A DNA stretch of 34,521 nt, taken from the NCBI GenBank assembly GCA_004195635.1, contig PSPT01000018.1, positions 1 through 34,521 of the forward strand. Direction: 5' to 3'. Shown here in pieces: positions 22,972 to 31,881 of this stretch (position 1 is the first letter of the stretch; every line of letters starts with the position of its first letter). Origin of the DNA: Methanobacteriota archaeon. GTDB taxonomy: Archaea; Thermoplasmatota; Poseidoniia; Poseidoniales; Poseidoniaceae. The notes under the pieces were generated by a model. That model did not search any database. It saw only the letters and a program-made list of their open reading frames with translations, and was not told the DNA's origin. The position numbers and the translations under genes were made by a program.

Positions 22972-25900
22972 ATGGCTGATGCCGAAGATGCCCCTTCTAG
23001 TGAAGAAGAAGGCGGCCTTGGCAGCGAAAATATCACCAAAGATAATCTTCTCCAACAACGAGAGTTTGATCGAGGTAGTGGGCTTGATCTTTCCACTTTC
23101 TTAGTAGGCGATGCAATTGAGGAAGCAAAGAGTGATGAAAAAGAATCACAAACAATACGAGAAGAAATCATTGCAAAGGTTATTTCTGAAGTTGAAGTGA
23201 AGGATGAGGCAATGGGTCAAATGATCAATCCGTTTGAATCACCCGATACTGATGAAAAGAAATCTCCTAAACCAGGCCAAATATTACGCGACGGTACCGT
23301 TGTTATTCCTCCAGAAATAGATTCTGTAAGCGAGTTATCTACTGAAGGAGAGAAACGTTTGCATTGGAGCCTTATGGTCATAATGATTGTAATTTACTCC
23401 ATATTTGGAACTATCATTGGCACAACCTTGCCACCAGTATTAGGTGCAGTGGGTCTAATTGGATTGGCTTTGTTTGGATTGTTTCTAGGTGAAAAATGGA
23501 TACCTAACCCCTCAATGCGACTTCTTGGAGTGACTTGGGTAATAATTGCGATGAAACTTCTTTACGGTTTTGCTATTGATGCATATCATTGGGGTTGGCT
23601 TGAAGGATTCGGTTTTGCTCCAGAAGCCCTCCTTGTTTCTTCATTATTGGCAATTGTTGGGATAAATGTGGTTGTCGCTCATCACCATGATGAAGACGCA
23701 ATTTCAGCACAAGCCACGTTGGTGTTATTGGCTTTGAGTAGTGCAGTAGGGATGGTGTTTGGCGAATTTGGCCTTGCAATAATGATTGTTATTGCTACAA
23801 CATTATTACATGGGTTAGCATTAATGAGAAACTCAGGGAATTTGACTTCTCTTGGAATTGCCGCTAGTAACTTGTGGATTGGTTTACATGCACTATCAAA
23901 CGATTGGGAATTATTTGGCCTTGAATTTATTAATTTCTCTGACCCGCTATTATTATTCGGATTACTCGCAGTTGTAAATGGGGGAAATGCAACTATGGCG
24001 GCAATATTTTGTAAACACGAAAATTGGTTTTCCTCAGCACTAAAGGGAATTGGCCTTGGAAAACCAGGTCTTTGGGGAGTCTCGATTGGTTTGGGGCTTA
24101 TCGGCGCACTCTTAGCAATTGCAGCCCATCGTCTTGAGACAGGATATTCATTAGCACAAGTTGTATTATTATTCACCTTGTTTGGTGGCTCATATTTATC
24201 CGTTAGAGGGGTGGAACTCAAGGAGTTACGAAATACAATAATAATCCCACTATCATTATTTTTGCTTCTATTAGTTGTTTTTGAAGGTAATATTATTCAA
24301 TTAGATGGCACTTACTCAAATTATAGCATTTTTGCTGGCCTTGCGGCAATAATCACTTCCTACGCATTATTGAGAAACCAATCAGCAGTAAGCGACCATG
24401 TGCTTTGGATGGGCTCAATTGCGATAATAATATTGTTAACATTACTTGTACCTGCTTCTGAAGAATCGGGTGGGAGGAAAATGCTATTGGGTATTGCATT
24501 GACATGTATTGGATTAGGCGCACTGGCGATAATTCGTAATTCACCTTCAATAGCCGGAGTTTCGGTATTGATGCCTTGGTTATGGATCTTTTTGTTTGCA
24601 ACAGATTTAGAATCTAGAGTAGTAAATGCCGATATAATTCCAATCATATTGAACGAATGGGATTTAACTGCATTCATTGTTACAATGATTATTTTGCAAA
24701 TCCCAATAAATCTCAAATTGGGAAAAACAGGAGTAAATTTAGCTGGGCGGCTATTGGGAATGTCGGAAATAAGTTCCCATCTACGCGACTCGGGATTAAT
24801 GCGCTTGTGGAATCTCGGATATATCTCTGCATTAATGGGAATACTTGCAGTTGCTAGGCCTGCTGGTTTACCTGCAGAAGGACTTATTTTGGCTTTTGGT
24901 TTGCTACTCTCAACTCATGTAGGTGCTGAATTATTGGGCCGCCATCAATCAAATCCGCGCTTTTTATTAATTGCATTTGGAGTTGCAGCATTGTGGTCTC
25001 AATGGCGTCATGGACTAGATGCAGCATGGCCGTTATTCATTGCATTGTCAGCAACCCCGTTAATCATAAAGGAACTAAAGGTGCTAAAGGCATGGCAAGC
25101 AAATGAGATTGAACTTGAATCTTCAGGAAGTCTAGATGGTACTGCATTACAACCAATGCCCGAACAAATGCTTTCCTTGCAAATGGGATTTATTGCAGCC
25201 AGCGCCGCTATTGTTGTAATGAATCCAGTCCATAATGAATTGAATGTCACTTATTGGTTTAACGAAAGTCAAACAGGAATTGCATTTGTATTTTCTGCGA
25301 TGATTAGTTTGGGATTGTATTTGCCGAAAGCAGCAATTTTTGAAAAATTATTGCAACCAGCACTATCCTCAATAATAATGCTTGCAGCCCTTGCAGCAGC
25401 ATTTTTCGATTCGGAACAGTTTGGGCCAATTCCTTGGATTTCTATTTCCATTATGTTTGTAGCCACAGGGGCTTGGCTTGCAGCTCAAGGAGAGATTCGC
25501 TCCGGTTTACGTAGCATTGCACGTCAAGAAACAAGGGTTGCAGAGTATTCTTTATCAAAGCAAATTTCCGAAAACAATGAAGCATCTAGTGTTCTATCAA
25601 CGCAAGGAACAACTGCGGCAGGAGAAAACTTAGTCCTTATTGACCCCAAAATGATTGAGTTGGCTGAGAAACAAAAAAGACGCCGCAAGCGTTCTGGCTC
25701 AACTGGTGAAATGGACCTTTTAGTAGGAGATATTCATCACAAACCTATCGTTGTTCTAGTATTTGTTAGCGGATTATTACTCGGCACTTCTTGGGGGGCA
25801 TTCGCATTTGGTCAAGGGGAAGCAATGCTTATTGTTGGAGCAGTAATATCAATGTTATTTATCGGTATATCTCGCTGGAGGGCCTCATCTCTAAACTTGA

Positions 25901-26916
25901 GTTTGCCTGATGTTGCGGGTGTTGAATTGCCTATTGTTTGGACTTTGGGGGGGATTTCATTAACATATTTAGCAGCGAGATTAACTGTTCATCATGTTTC
26001 TTCAACTGATCAAGGTACATTGTTAGTATTGGTATTGGCCACAGTAATTCTTCTCGGTTTCGCATTGATTGGGAGGAAAGATTTACCCATTCGTATTCCT
26101 TCAGCCCTTGAATGGGCCTTGTATATTTTCACCGGAACGAGAGTCATTTCTTTGTTATTAGGAGGTAGAATGCCTTCGCCATTTACAGTGAACCCCTTTG
26201 ACGGAGAACTATTAAATTGGCAACTCCCTTGGTTTGGGCAAGAAGTGGTTCTTCTCGGTATTGTATTCATTTGGGATTGGATTGAAGGGCAACGCCTAAA
26301 GAGAAGTTTAGGCGATCACCGAAGCACTTCAGCCAGAATTGGCGTATTGACAATGATAGTATTTTCATCGCTTGGTCCGGCGGCATTATTGGGCTCAGCG
26401 TTTTCAATTAGGAGGTCAATTAATTGGGATCAACCTGCAGTGGGAATGTTTGCAGTACCATTCATTTTAGCGGGTTTTATTTCAATGTCACAATGGATTC
26501 CATCTCTCAGCGAATTAACAATGTATGTAGGGTTAATTATTGCCATTTCAGTATTATTGTTAGTGGTATATTCTGTGAAAACAGTACGCCCACCTTGGAC
26601 TACTGCTTGGCTATGGGATGCTCAATTTATCCTCCCTGTTGCCGCAGTAATGTTATTTGGTGAAGTGAGTGCAGTAGTTGTAAGTTTGCTAATAGTTTCT
26701 CTTTGCGCATGGGTGTGTGGAGTATTGCAGCAAAGAAAAGGCTGGCGAATAGTTGGCGCAGGAAATTTATTAGCATCGTGGCTTGCTGCAATATTCTCAT
26801 TACAAACTTCTGTTGACTATGTTTCTCTATTGATAATGTTAGCATCAACGGGCTTTGTTTTGGGAATAGTAACTTGGTTAAATCAAACATATGGGGATGA
26901 ATTAGCAATTAATTAG
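22972..26916 (+). CDS. Giant polytopic membrane protein (about 36 helices)
   Basis: I do not recognise this protein of about 1,314 residues. An acidic, Ser/Glu-rich cytoplasmic N-terminus of about 120 residues precedes a long run of hydrophobic helices. I count about 24 by eye, then a basic cytoplasmic loop (EKQKRRRKRSGSTG) and 12 or so more. The loop divides the protein into two unequal membrane halves. No transporter signature, P-loop or catalytic motif is obvious. Loops are short, as in predicted membrane proteins of DUF2339-like architecture, but that match is only by general character. The frame is open to ATG 22924. I prefer ATG 22972 because the residues before it do not look like a signal peptide. 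It is divergent from pckA. Confidence 0.8.
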   Translation: MADAEDAPSSEEEGGLGSENITKDNLLQQREFDRGSGLDLSTFLVGDAIEEAKSDEKESQTIREEIIAKVISEVEVKDEAMGQMINPFESPDTDEKKSPKPGQILRDGTVVIPPEIDSVSELSTEGEKRLHWSLMVIMIVIYSIFGTIIGTTLPPVLGAVGLIGLALFGLFLGEKWIPNPSMRLLGVTWVIIAMKLLYGFAIDAYHWGWLEGFGFAPEALLVSSLLAIVGINVVVAHHHDEDAISAQATLVLLALSSAVGMVFGEFGLAIMIVIATTLLHGLALMRNSGNLTSLGIAASNLWIGLHALSNDWELFGLEFINFSDPLLLFGLLAVVNGGNATMAAIFCKHENWFSSALKGIGLGKPGLWGVSIGLGLIGALLAIAAHRLETGYSLAQVVLLFTLFGGSYLSVRGVELKELRNTIIIPLSLFLLLLVVFEGNIIQLDGTYSNYSIFAGLAAIITSYALLRNQSAVSDHVLWMGSIAIIILLTLLVPASEESGGRKMLLGIALTCIGLGALAIIRNSPSIAGVSVLMPWLWIFLFATDLESRVVNADIIPIILNEWDLTAFIVTMIILQIPINLKLGKTGVNLAGRLLGMSEISSHLRDSGLMRLWNLGYISALMGILAVARPAGLPAEGLILAFGLLLSTHVGAELLGRHQSNPRFLLIAFGVAALWSQWRHGLDAAWPLFIALSATPLIIKELKVLKAWQANEIELESSGSLDGTALQPMPEQMLSLQMGFIAASAAIVVMNPVHNELNVTYWFNESQTGIAFVFSAMISLGLYLPKAAIFEKLLQPALSSIIMLAALAAAFFDSEQFGPIPWISISIMFVATGAWLAAQGEIRSGLRSIARQETRVAEYSLSKQISENNEASSVLSTQGTTAAGENLVLIDPKMIELAEKQKRRRKRSGSTGEMDLLVGDIHHKPIVVLVFVSGLLLGTSWGAFAFGQGEAMLIVGAVISMLFIGISRWRASSLNLSLPDVAGVELPIVWTLGGISLTYLAARLTVHHVSSTDQGTLLVLVLATVILLGFALIGRKDLPIRIPSALEWALYIFTGTRVISLLLGGRMPSPFTVNPFDGELLNWQLPWFGQEVVLLGIVFIWDWIEGQRLKRSLGDHRSTSARIGVLTMIVFSSLGPAALLGSAFSIRRSINWDQPAVGMFAVPFILAGFISMSQWIPSLSELTMYVGLIIAISVLLLVVYSVKTVRPPWTTAWLWDAQFILPVAAVMLFGEVSAVVVSLLIVSLCAWVCGVLQQRKGWRIVGAGNLLASWLAAIFSLQTSVDYVSLLIMLASTGFVLGIVTWLNQTYGDELAIN

Positions 26917-27110
26917 TCATCCCAAATAGATTTACCGAAGTTAGGAATAGAGCATTCGTTGCGGGCTATATTGATGGGTAGTGACGAATAGCACCCACTG
27001 AAAGCCCTTTGCAATTGTAAATCCGTTTCAATGGGTATTTGGATAGACCCTTGCGAATCATCTATATTCGATTATTCTATTCTCAAACTTGTTTCTAAAC
27101 ACTAAGATGT
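26917..27110. other. Intergenic gap, nothing recognised
   Basis: This is the 194-base space between the stop codons of convergent genes (the giant membrane protein and the small zinc-ribbon protein). I see no tRNA-like fold, no long T-run and no plausible small reading frame. Confidence 0.5.
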
Positions 27111-27365
27111 TCAAGACATGTTCAAAGGGCCGAGAGAGCTCAACCAGACAAAGAATATCACTGATAAGAGTAGAACAAAACCGACGATTCCGATTCCAAT
27201 TTTTACCCCGCTAATCACTGGAGAATTGGTTGTGTGCTCGTTTGAAACATCTTCATCATCTTCCCAGATGAATTCCTCATCACAATGTGGGCAATCAAAC
27301 AATCCAAAAACGTCATCCTCTAATTCAACATTTTCATCACAATGAGGGCATTGAATTTCGACCAT
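27111..27365 (-). CDS. Small zinc-ribbon membrane protein
   Basis: This is an 84-residue protein. Two CPHC knuckles at Cys6/Cys9 and Cys25/Cys28 form a complete C4 zinc ribbon (IQCPHCDENVELEDDV, then GLFDCPHCDEEFIWED). An acidic linker leads to one membrane helix at about 52-74 (VKIGIGIVGFVLLLSVIFFVWL). The expected topology is an inner, cytoplasmic ribbon with a C-terminal anchor. It is next to a larger protein (27465-28112) that also has a zinc ribbon plus membrane helices on the same strand. The function is unknown. Small ribbon-TM proteins are common in Poseidoniales-like genomes in my recollection, but I cannot verify this. Confidence 0.75.
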   Translation of the reverse strand: MVEIQCPHCDENVELEDDVFGLFDCPHCDEEFIWEDDEDVSNEHTTNSPVISGVKIGIGIVGFVLLLSVIFFVWLSSLGPLNMS

Positions 27366-27464
27366 AGAGTTACCACTAACTGCTATTAAATAAGGGTTGA
27401 GCCGGTTTTCATTTCAATGGGCCCCCCTTTGAGATGGAGGTCATCCCAACTCCTGAACCAAAAT

Positions 27465-28112
27465 TCATGGCATCTCCACTCCAGCGAAGGGATCGCTGAG
27501 GATGAGGAGGAGGAAGAGGATGACTGGAGCAACCACGAATCCGGCGAGGACCCCCTGATACAGTGCTCTATCTCCAATTGAGTGGCCATAGAACAATAAC
27601 ACAATTCCAAAGATTGGTGCAAGAAAACAACCATACGGCAGCAAGTTATAGTAATACGCTGCACTGCTTAGTGAATTCGTTGCTACAACAGATGCTCCAA
27701 CAATAACCAATGGTGCAAAAAAACCAAACCAGAAGTGAGACCAAAGGAAATTTTCTTTCTCTACCAGACCTCCTCTCACCCTCAATAAAAGAGAACGGAA
27801 TGGGTCAGATGGGTTTTCAATCTCTGAAACCCTGAACGAAGAATTGCAGGCGGGGCATTTCACCTTTCCAGAATAATCAGACGGAACTTTGATCCTTACA
27901 TCACATGAAAAGCAGTTCATCTCAACCTTGTCTTCTGAAGATTTTTTCACTTCTGGTACATTATCCACTTCCTCTTCCTCTTTGAGATAGATGAAATCGT
28001 CCTCTAGTTCAAGGCGGGCAATGAGTTCTGCTTTCTTGCCGGAGACAGGGAGCCCCTTGTCCTTCAACCGTTGCTTCAATTCGACGACAGTCAACGAATC
28101 GAGGGCGCCCAT
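27465..28112 (-). CDS. SAP-domain, zinc-ribbon membrane protein
   Basis: This is a 215-residue protein with an unusual domain set. Residues 1-37 match a SAP domain, the helix-extended loop-helix that usually binds nucleic acid (LTVVELKQRLKDKGLPVSGK, then KAELIARLE). An acidic linker follows, then a C4 zinc ribbon (Cys67, Cys70, Cys86, Cys89: NCFSCDVRIKVP and VKCPACNSSFRV). Three hydrophobic helices are at about 126-148, 154-177 and 185-207. The soluble part is probably cytoplasmic. The combination suggests a protein that links DNA or RNA, or a protein ligand of SAP, to the membrane, but this is inference. The start ATG 28112 directly precedes the SAP fold. Confidence 0.8.
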   Translation of the reverse strand: MGALDSLTVVELKQRLKDKGLPVSGKKAELIARLELEDDFIYLKEEEEVDNVPEVKKSSEDKVEMNCFSCDVRIKVPSDYSGKVKCPACNSSFRVSEIENPSDPFRSLLLRVRGGLVEKENFLWSHFWFGFFAPLVIVGASVVATNSLSSAAYYYNLLPYGCFLAPIFGIVLLFYGHSIGDRALYQGVLAGFVVAPVILFLLLILSDPFAGVEMP

Positions 28113-28275
28113 ATTAGGCGATTTGGGAATCCTAACTTATAGTTTGACCCGGCAAACTGTGCCTGAATAGAAAACAACTTCACTATGACTAAATAATCAC
28201 TTGCGTTTACAAATAATTATTCCTTGAATAAAGCAACGAATACTCATTGTGACGCGGTTTGCGAGTTAATATGCG

Positions 28276-29946
28276 CTAATTGTTGCAAAGGGCTTCAACC
28301 AATTCTTTATGCAGAGTCTTTACTAGTAATTTTCCGCGTTCTGAAAAATCATTCAATGCGGGGGGCAATCTAAGTGTGATATTTGTTTTTGCCTCGGTTC
28401 CAGAGTTGCGTATTCCAAGGAATACACTTACATCCTTAATTTCTGATTTGATGAATAACAAATTGTTTTCCCCAATAATGTCCATTAATTCAATATTTGT
28501 GGCCCCCCATCTATTGAACTCATTTCCAACTATTTTCTCAACATGGCTAGCAAGTTGATTCTTTCCATCCCATAAATCTCGGTTACTTTCTTTGACAGAA
28601 ACTCTTGTTTTCCACCCCTTAGTAAACTGAAGTTGCATTTTATTTTCCGCACTGTAAACATTTTCCTTTGCACACAGATAAGCAATAAATGTTGCCAAAC
28701 CATCTCCTACAAGGGACCACTCCTCATTATTGTGCGGTTTCTGCACAGGGATTACGATGTGCCCACTATCTTCACATCCCAATAGTCTAGGCATTTGAGC
28801 GGATTTTCTTAAATCACAGTTTCTTTCCTCAATTTCACTTAGGCATTTTGACAACCACCTATCTCCAACTCCAGTGGTGTGAATAGTAATTCCTTGTTGG
28901 CCATTTGCTATTCCGAGGTCCGCTTCAATTGAAGTTGCTAAATGCCATTTTTGTGTGGATTGTAATGAACTAGAATACAATAGGGTATTTGCAATTTGAT
29001 CGCCATCAACAACTGCCAAACCACTTGAGTTTGAATTTACTTCAAAAATTAAACACCTATCGCCATCACCATCTAATGCAGCGGCAATAATAGTTCCTTT
29101 AGGCATTGTTTTCAATTCACCAATTGAGTACTGCGCACTGATTTGCTTGAATAATAGATTTTCTTTGCAATCAAGTATTTCGTCCCAAGTCCATGCATCG
29201 CTTGGACTGTAAAGCCCTGCTCCGCAATGGTAATTGATTGCTGAAGGATTATCACAACCAATACAATTGAATCCGGCATTATTGAGCCAATTGATATTCC
29301 AATGTCTGCCAGGTCCACCAGATAAATCCAGAATTATTTTATTATTGAAAGGCGAATTAGTAGTTTGCCCCCCACCTGAAAAAACATTTCGAAACACTTG
29401 CAATCTACCTTCCAATGTATTCCTATGTATATCAGAACCATCTATCACCAAATCTGGTTGAGCAAACATTTCAAAATCAGGAGAATCAACTTCTCGTTCT
29501 TCAGTAGATAATTGAATTACAATATTGCTTATTTCTCGTTCATATTCAGGCATAGTTTTAAAGCCGAATCGGTCAAATATTTTTATTCCCGAATCCGAAT
29601 GGGCATTGTGGCTAGCGGTTATCATACACCCTATAGTAGCTTTATGCAGTAGCATTGAGGCATTTAAACCAGGTGTTGCAACCTCTCCGGCGTGTATTAC
29701 ACTTATTCCACGAAGATGAAAACCAACAGTTAAATTTGCAACTAATTGCTCATTTCCCTTACGGTTGTCCCAACCGATTACTACTGTAGCACCTACGTCA
29801 ATAGTTGCTCCTACTCCTTCGCCTATTAAGCGAAAGAGACGAGGACTGATTTGCCGAGATTTGGTTAATTTATTTATTGCCTCATCATCAGATTCTAGAT
29901 TGAAAATAACTTCACCGCGAATACCATCAGTGCCGAATAATTGCAT
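28276..29946 (-). CDS. glmM: Phosphoglucosamine mutase / phosphomannomutase family (GlmM-like)
   Basis: This is an alpha-D-phosphohexomutase that moves phosphate between C6 and C1 of hexosamine or hexose. The start MQLFGTDGIRG is characteristic of GlmM. The phosphoserine loop is MITASHNAHSDSGIKIF with Ser112, the metal loop LDGDGDRC spans 291-298, and the C-terminal phosphate-binding loop is RNSGTEAKTN. At 556 residues it is about 100 longer than usual GlmM. Extra length lies in the segments around 130-220 and 380-430, where the sequence is less conserved. It lies four bases after the stop of the beta-helix gene, and together they would give GlcN-6-P to GlcN-1-P to GlcNAc-1-P. PMM/PGM activity is the alternative. 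Confidence 0.87.
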   Translation of the reverse strand: MQLFGTDGIRGEVIFNLESDDEAINKLTKSRQISPRLFRLIGEGVGATIDVGATVVIGWDNRKGNEQLVANLTVGFHLRGISVIHAGEVATPGLNASMLLHKATIGCMITASHNAHSDSGIKIFDRFGFKTMPEYEREISNIVIQLSTEEREVDSPDFEMFAQPDLVIDGSDIHRNTLEGRLQVFRNVFSGGGQTTNSPFNNKIILDLSGGPGRHWNINWLNNAGFNCIGCDNPSAINYHCGAGLYSPSDAWTWDEILDCKENLLFKQISAQYSIGELKTMPKGTIIAAALDGDGDRCLIFEVNSNSSGLAVVDGDQIANTLLYSSSLQSTQKWHLATSIEADLGIANGQQGITIHTTGVGDRWLSKCLSEIEERNCDLRKSAQMPRLLGCEDSGHIVIPVQKPHNNEEWSLVGDGLATFIAYLCAKENVYSAENKMQLQFTKGWKTRVSVKESNRDLWDGKNQLASHVEKIVGNEFNRWGATNIELMDIIGENNLLFIKSEIKDVSVFLGIRNSGTEAKTNITLRLPPALNDFSERGKLLVKTLHKELVEALCNN

Positions 29947-29950
29947 ATTC

Positions 29951-30646
29951 TCACCTAATTATTGAGTTTGGCGGATGTACCCCACTTATTGTTGAATTGG
30001 CCGAACTCATCGTGTTATTCCCAAGAATCACTCCAGGATTAGTAACCGAATTACATCCTAGTTGCACGCCTTCACCGAGAATCGCTCCAAATTTCCGAAT
30101 TCCGCTTGGTATTCTTTCATTTTGAATTCGCACCATTACTTCTTTCCCATCATGTCTTAGGTTTGATAATTTTACTCCAGCCCCGAGGTTTACTCCACCA
30201 CCTATTATTGAATCTCCAACATAGTTGAAATGTGGGGCTTTGGCATTCGGTAGCAAAATACTGTGTTTTATTTCACTGCAATGTCCTATTACTGAGCCTG
30301 CACATGCCCAAGTATTTGCTCGGACAAAAGCCGCATGCCTGACATCAACATTAGGACCAATATAACACGGCCCAGTGATGTGAACGGCAGGGCCTATGGT
30401 TGCGGAGTCATCAATGTGGATAACGCCTAGGGAATTGTCAATTGTACAATTGTTGAGATCTTTTGGGATATTTGTGCCGATTTCTTCTAATAGCGATAAT
30501 AATTGTGATTTTAAGCAGCCGCCACCTTCTAATTTCAATATTGACCAAGGCACATTATCGGTAAAAAAAGGCACATGTCCAGCATTATTATTTTTTAATG
30601 ATGGCCAAAGAGAGGCTGGATTTGTGTAGGGTGGCAAGGACTCCAT
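29951..30646 (-). CDS. Left-handed beta-helix acetyltransferase, GlmU C-terminal-like, stand-alone
   Basis: This is a 231-residue protein whose second half (about 75-230) is made of hexapeptide repeats of a left-handed beta-helix. Family-specific segments are PNAKAPHFNYVGDSIIGGGVNLGAG, LSNLRHDGKEVMVRI and GIRKFGAILGEGVQLGCNSV (shown in part). These resemble the acetyltransferase half of GlmU-type and archaeal sugar nucleotidyltransferases. The nucleotidyltransferase domain that is usually fused at the N-terminus is absent. Instead there are about 70 residues of helical sequence (PYTNPASLWPSL...). The probable reaction is acetylation of glucosamine-1-phosphate by acetyl-CoA. The catalytic His (HFNYVGDS) is present. 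It is followed four bases later by glmM, so a two-gene operon is likely. Confidence 0.85.
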   Translation of the reverse strand: MESLPPYTNPASLWPSLKNNNAGHVPFFTDNVPWSILKLEGGGCLKSQLLSLLEEIGTNIPKDLNNCTIDNSLGVIHIDDSATIGPAVHITGPCYIGPNVDVRHAAFVRANTWACAGSVIGHCSEIKHSILLPNAKAPHFNYVGDSIIGGGVNLGAGVKLSNLRHDGKEVMVRIQNERIPSGIRKFGAILGEGVQLGCNSVTNPGVILGNNTMSSANSTISGVHPPNSIIR

Positions 30647-30686
30647 TATCCGCCCTCATGGGGTGCTCAATCAAGGTATTTGTCCT

Positions 30687-30941
30687 TCAAGCGACAGAAT
30701 ATACTCTTTTTCCGGTTGAAGTATCTAGGTACCAAGAAATTTCTTTTAGGTAACGGGGAATAAAGAAGCCAACTTTTCTTGTTGTTAATCCATGGTTCCT
30801 CATTAATTTTTCATTTGACAAATAGCAGACAATATCAGCGGCAGTACAATCTGGATGTGCTTTGACATAAGTAATAATTTCTGCCTTCAAACGGTTTTGG
30901 CGTGCTGCCTTTTGACTTCCCTTTCCACGTATTGCTGCCAT
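30687..30941 (-). CDS. Small winged-helix-like protein
   Basis: This is a protein of about 84 residues from ATG 30941 (the frame extends nine codons further). The first 15 residues are basic (AAIRGKGSQKAARQNRLK). The rest reads as helix, helix-turn-helix (ADIVCYLSNEKLMRNHGLTTRK) and a C-terminal beta hairpin (SWYLDTSTGKRVYSV), as in a winged-helix DNA-binding fold. The HTH spacing is plausible but I cannot name a family. It precedes the beta-helix/glmM pair on the same strand with a 40-bp gap, and may regulate or simply share the transcript. The function is unknown. Confidence 0.6.
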   Translation of the reverse strand: MAAIRGKGSQKAARQNRLKAEIITYVKAHPDCTAADIVCYLSNEKLMRNHGLTTRKVGFFIPRYLKEISWYLDTSTGKRVYSVA

Positions 30942-31000
30942 GTTTATTATTTGTCTAAAACAATACATAACTAATTTGAGGGTTCCCCCCGGGGTCCCCC

Positions 31001-31861
31001 TTATTTTGTATTAATCGCAGCATCCCATTGAGTTGCACTTCCACGGCGATATAGTTCTAAATGAAACACTCTTTGAGGGTAATGGACACATCGTGCAACT
31101 CTTCCGCGATGATTGTAAATCCCTTGCCTTGTATGGAGGAATACAGTGATATCATTTAAATTAATTATTGGTCCAGAAATAGGAGGAGCCGCCTTTTCAA
31201 TCCATTCTTCTTCTCCATCCCACTCAAGCATTTCCCTGCTTGGGGTTTCCAAATCTAAATCATTGGTAATTGAAATAATTCCTTCATCGAGTGTTTGCCA
31301 TAGCCAATTAGTTCCTCTTCCATTGTTAATCCACTCTGACATTTTTCTCGCTTGATTTTTATCTGGAAAAGCGAGTTGAGTTTTTTCCCACCACCCCTTA
31401 CTTCTTGCAAGGGTAATATGGTGTACCCCTGGTTGTATTTCCCGACCATCCATTACATCAGTATAAGTGCGACAAATTCCATCCATTCTAATTGGTATTA
31501 TTGGTAAATCAGTAATTCCAATGTCTGCAAGTCTGTAGGGGTTGCCCAATTCACCTGGAACAATTAACATCATCCTCTCAGACATTGGTGTCTTAGAATT
31601 ATTACTTAGCCATTCATCAATACTGCCGAGGCTTTCTCCTTTCTTTCCAATAATTGTGTGTGAACCAACCCACTCAGCCACTCTTTTCCTATCAATTTCT
31701 TTATTGGCATCAGCAATGGTAAAATCTTCATCTGTAGAAATTGGAAATATAGTGGACATGTTATGCAACCATGCAACTTTTGGAAGTGGCTCTGGTGATG
31801 CATTTGCTGAATACATCCATGCGCGTGGGCTGCCTGGCTTCATATGCCACCCCACTCCCAT
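31001..31861 (-). CDS. Unknown protein, tryptophan-rich, about 286 residues
   Basis: I do not recognise this protein. It is soluble, with no signal peptide or membrane helix. It is rich in Trp, for example EWVGSHTIIG, WINNGRGTNWLWQTLD and KGWWEKTQLAF. A block near residues 95-140 (MMLIVPGELGNPYRLADIGI, IPIRMDGICRTYTDV) alternates strands and helices and looks enzyme-like. The C-terminus holds several strands (ITVFLHTRQG, RVARCVHYPQRVFHLELYR). The frame is open to TTG 31870; I prefer ATG 31861. It follows the CBS-domain gene on the same strand by 20 bases, so a shared transcript and a functional pairing with a ligand-sensing CBS protein are possible. Confidence 0.6.
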   Translation of the reverse strand: MGVGWHMKPGSPRAWMYSANASPEPLPKVAWLHNMSTIFPISTDEDFTIADANKEIDRKRVAEWVGSHTIIGKKGESLGSIDEWLSNNSKTPMSERMMLIVPGELGNPYRLADIGITDLPIIPIRMDGICRTYTDVMDGREIQPGVHHITLARSKGWWEKTQLAFPDKNQARKMSEWINNGRGTNWLWQTLDEGIISITNDLDLETPSREMLEWDGEEEWIEKAAPPISGPIINLNDITVFLHTRQGIYNHRGRVARCVHYPQRVFHLELYRRGSATQWDAAINTK

Positions 31862-31881
31862 CTCATTCAAGAGTACTATGT

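Noticed and set aside
23682-24716. Long minus-strand frames inside the giant membrane protein gene
   Set aside because: They are antisense to clearly hydrophobic helices of a 1,300-codon frame and read as Asn/Pro/Ile-rich sequence, a usual artefact of antisense membrane genes.
26917-27110. Possible tRNA in the intergenic spaces (also checked 6711-6851, 28113-28275, 32371-32778)
   Set aside because: No T-loop GTTCGA-type motif with matching acceptor stem could be found by eye on either strand.
27001-28295. Short inverted match of 12-13 bases (AGCCCTTTGCAA) at about 27003-27015 and 28284-28296
   Set aside because: It is too short and one copy is the coding end of the glmM-like gene; it is expected by chance in a window of this size.
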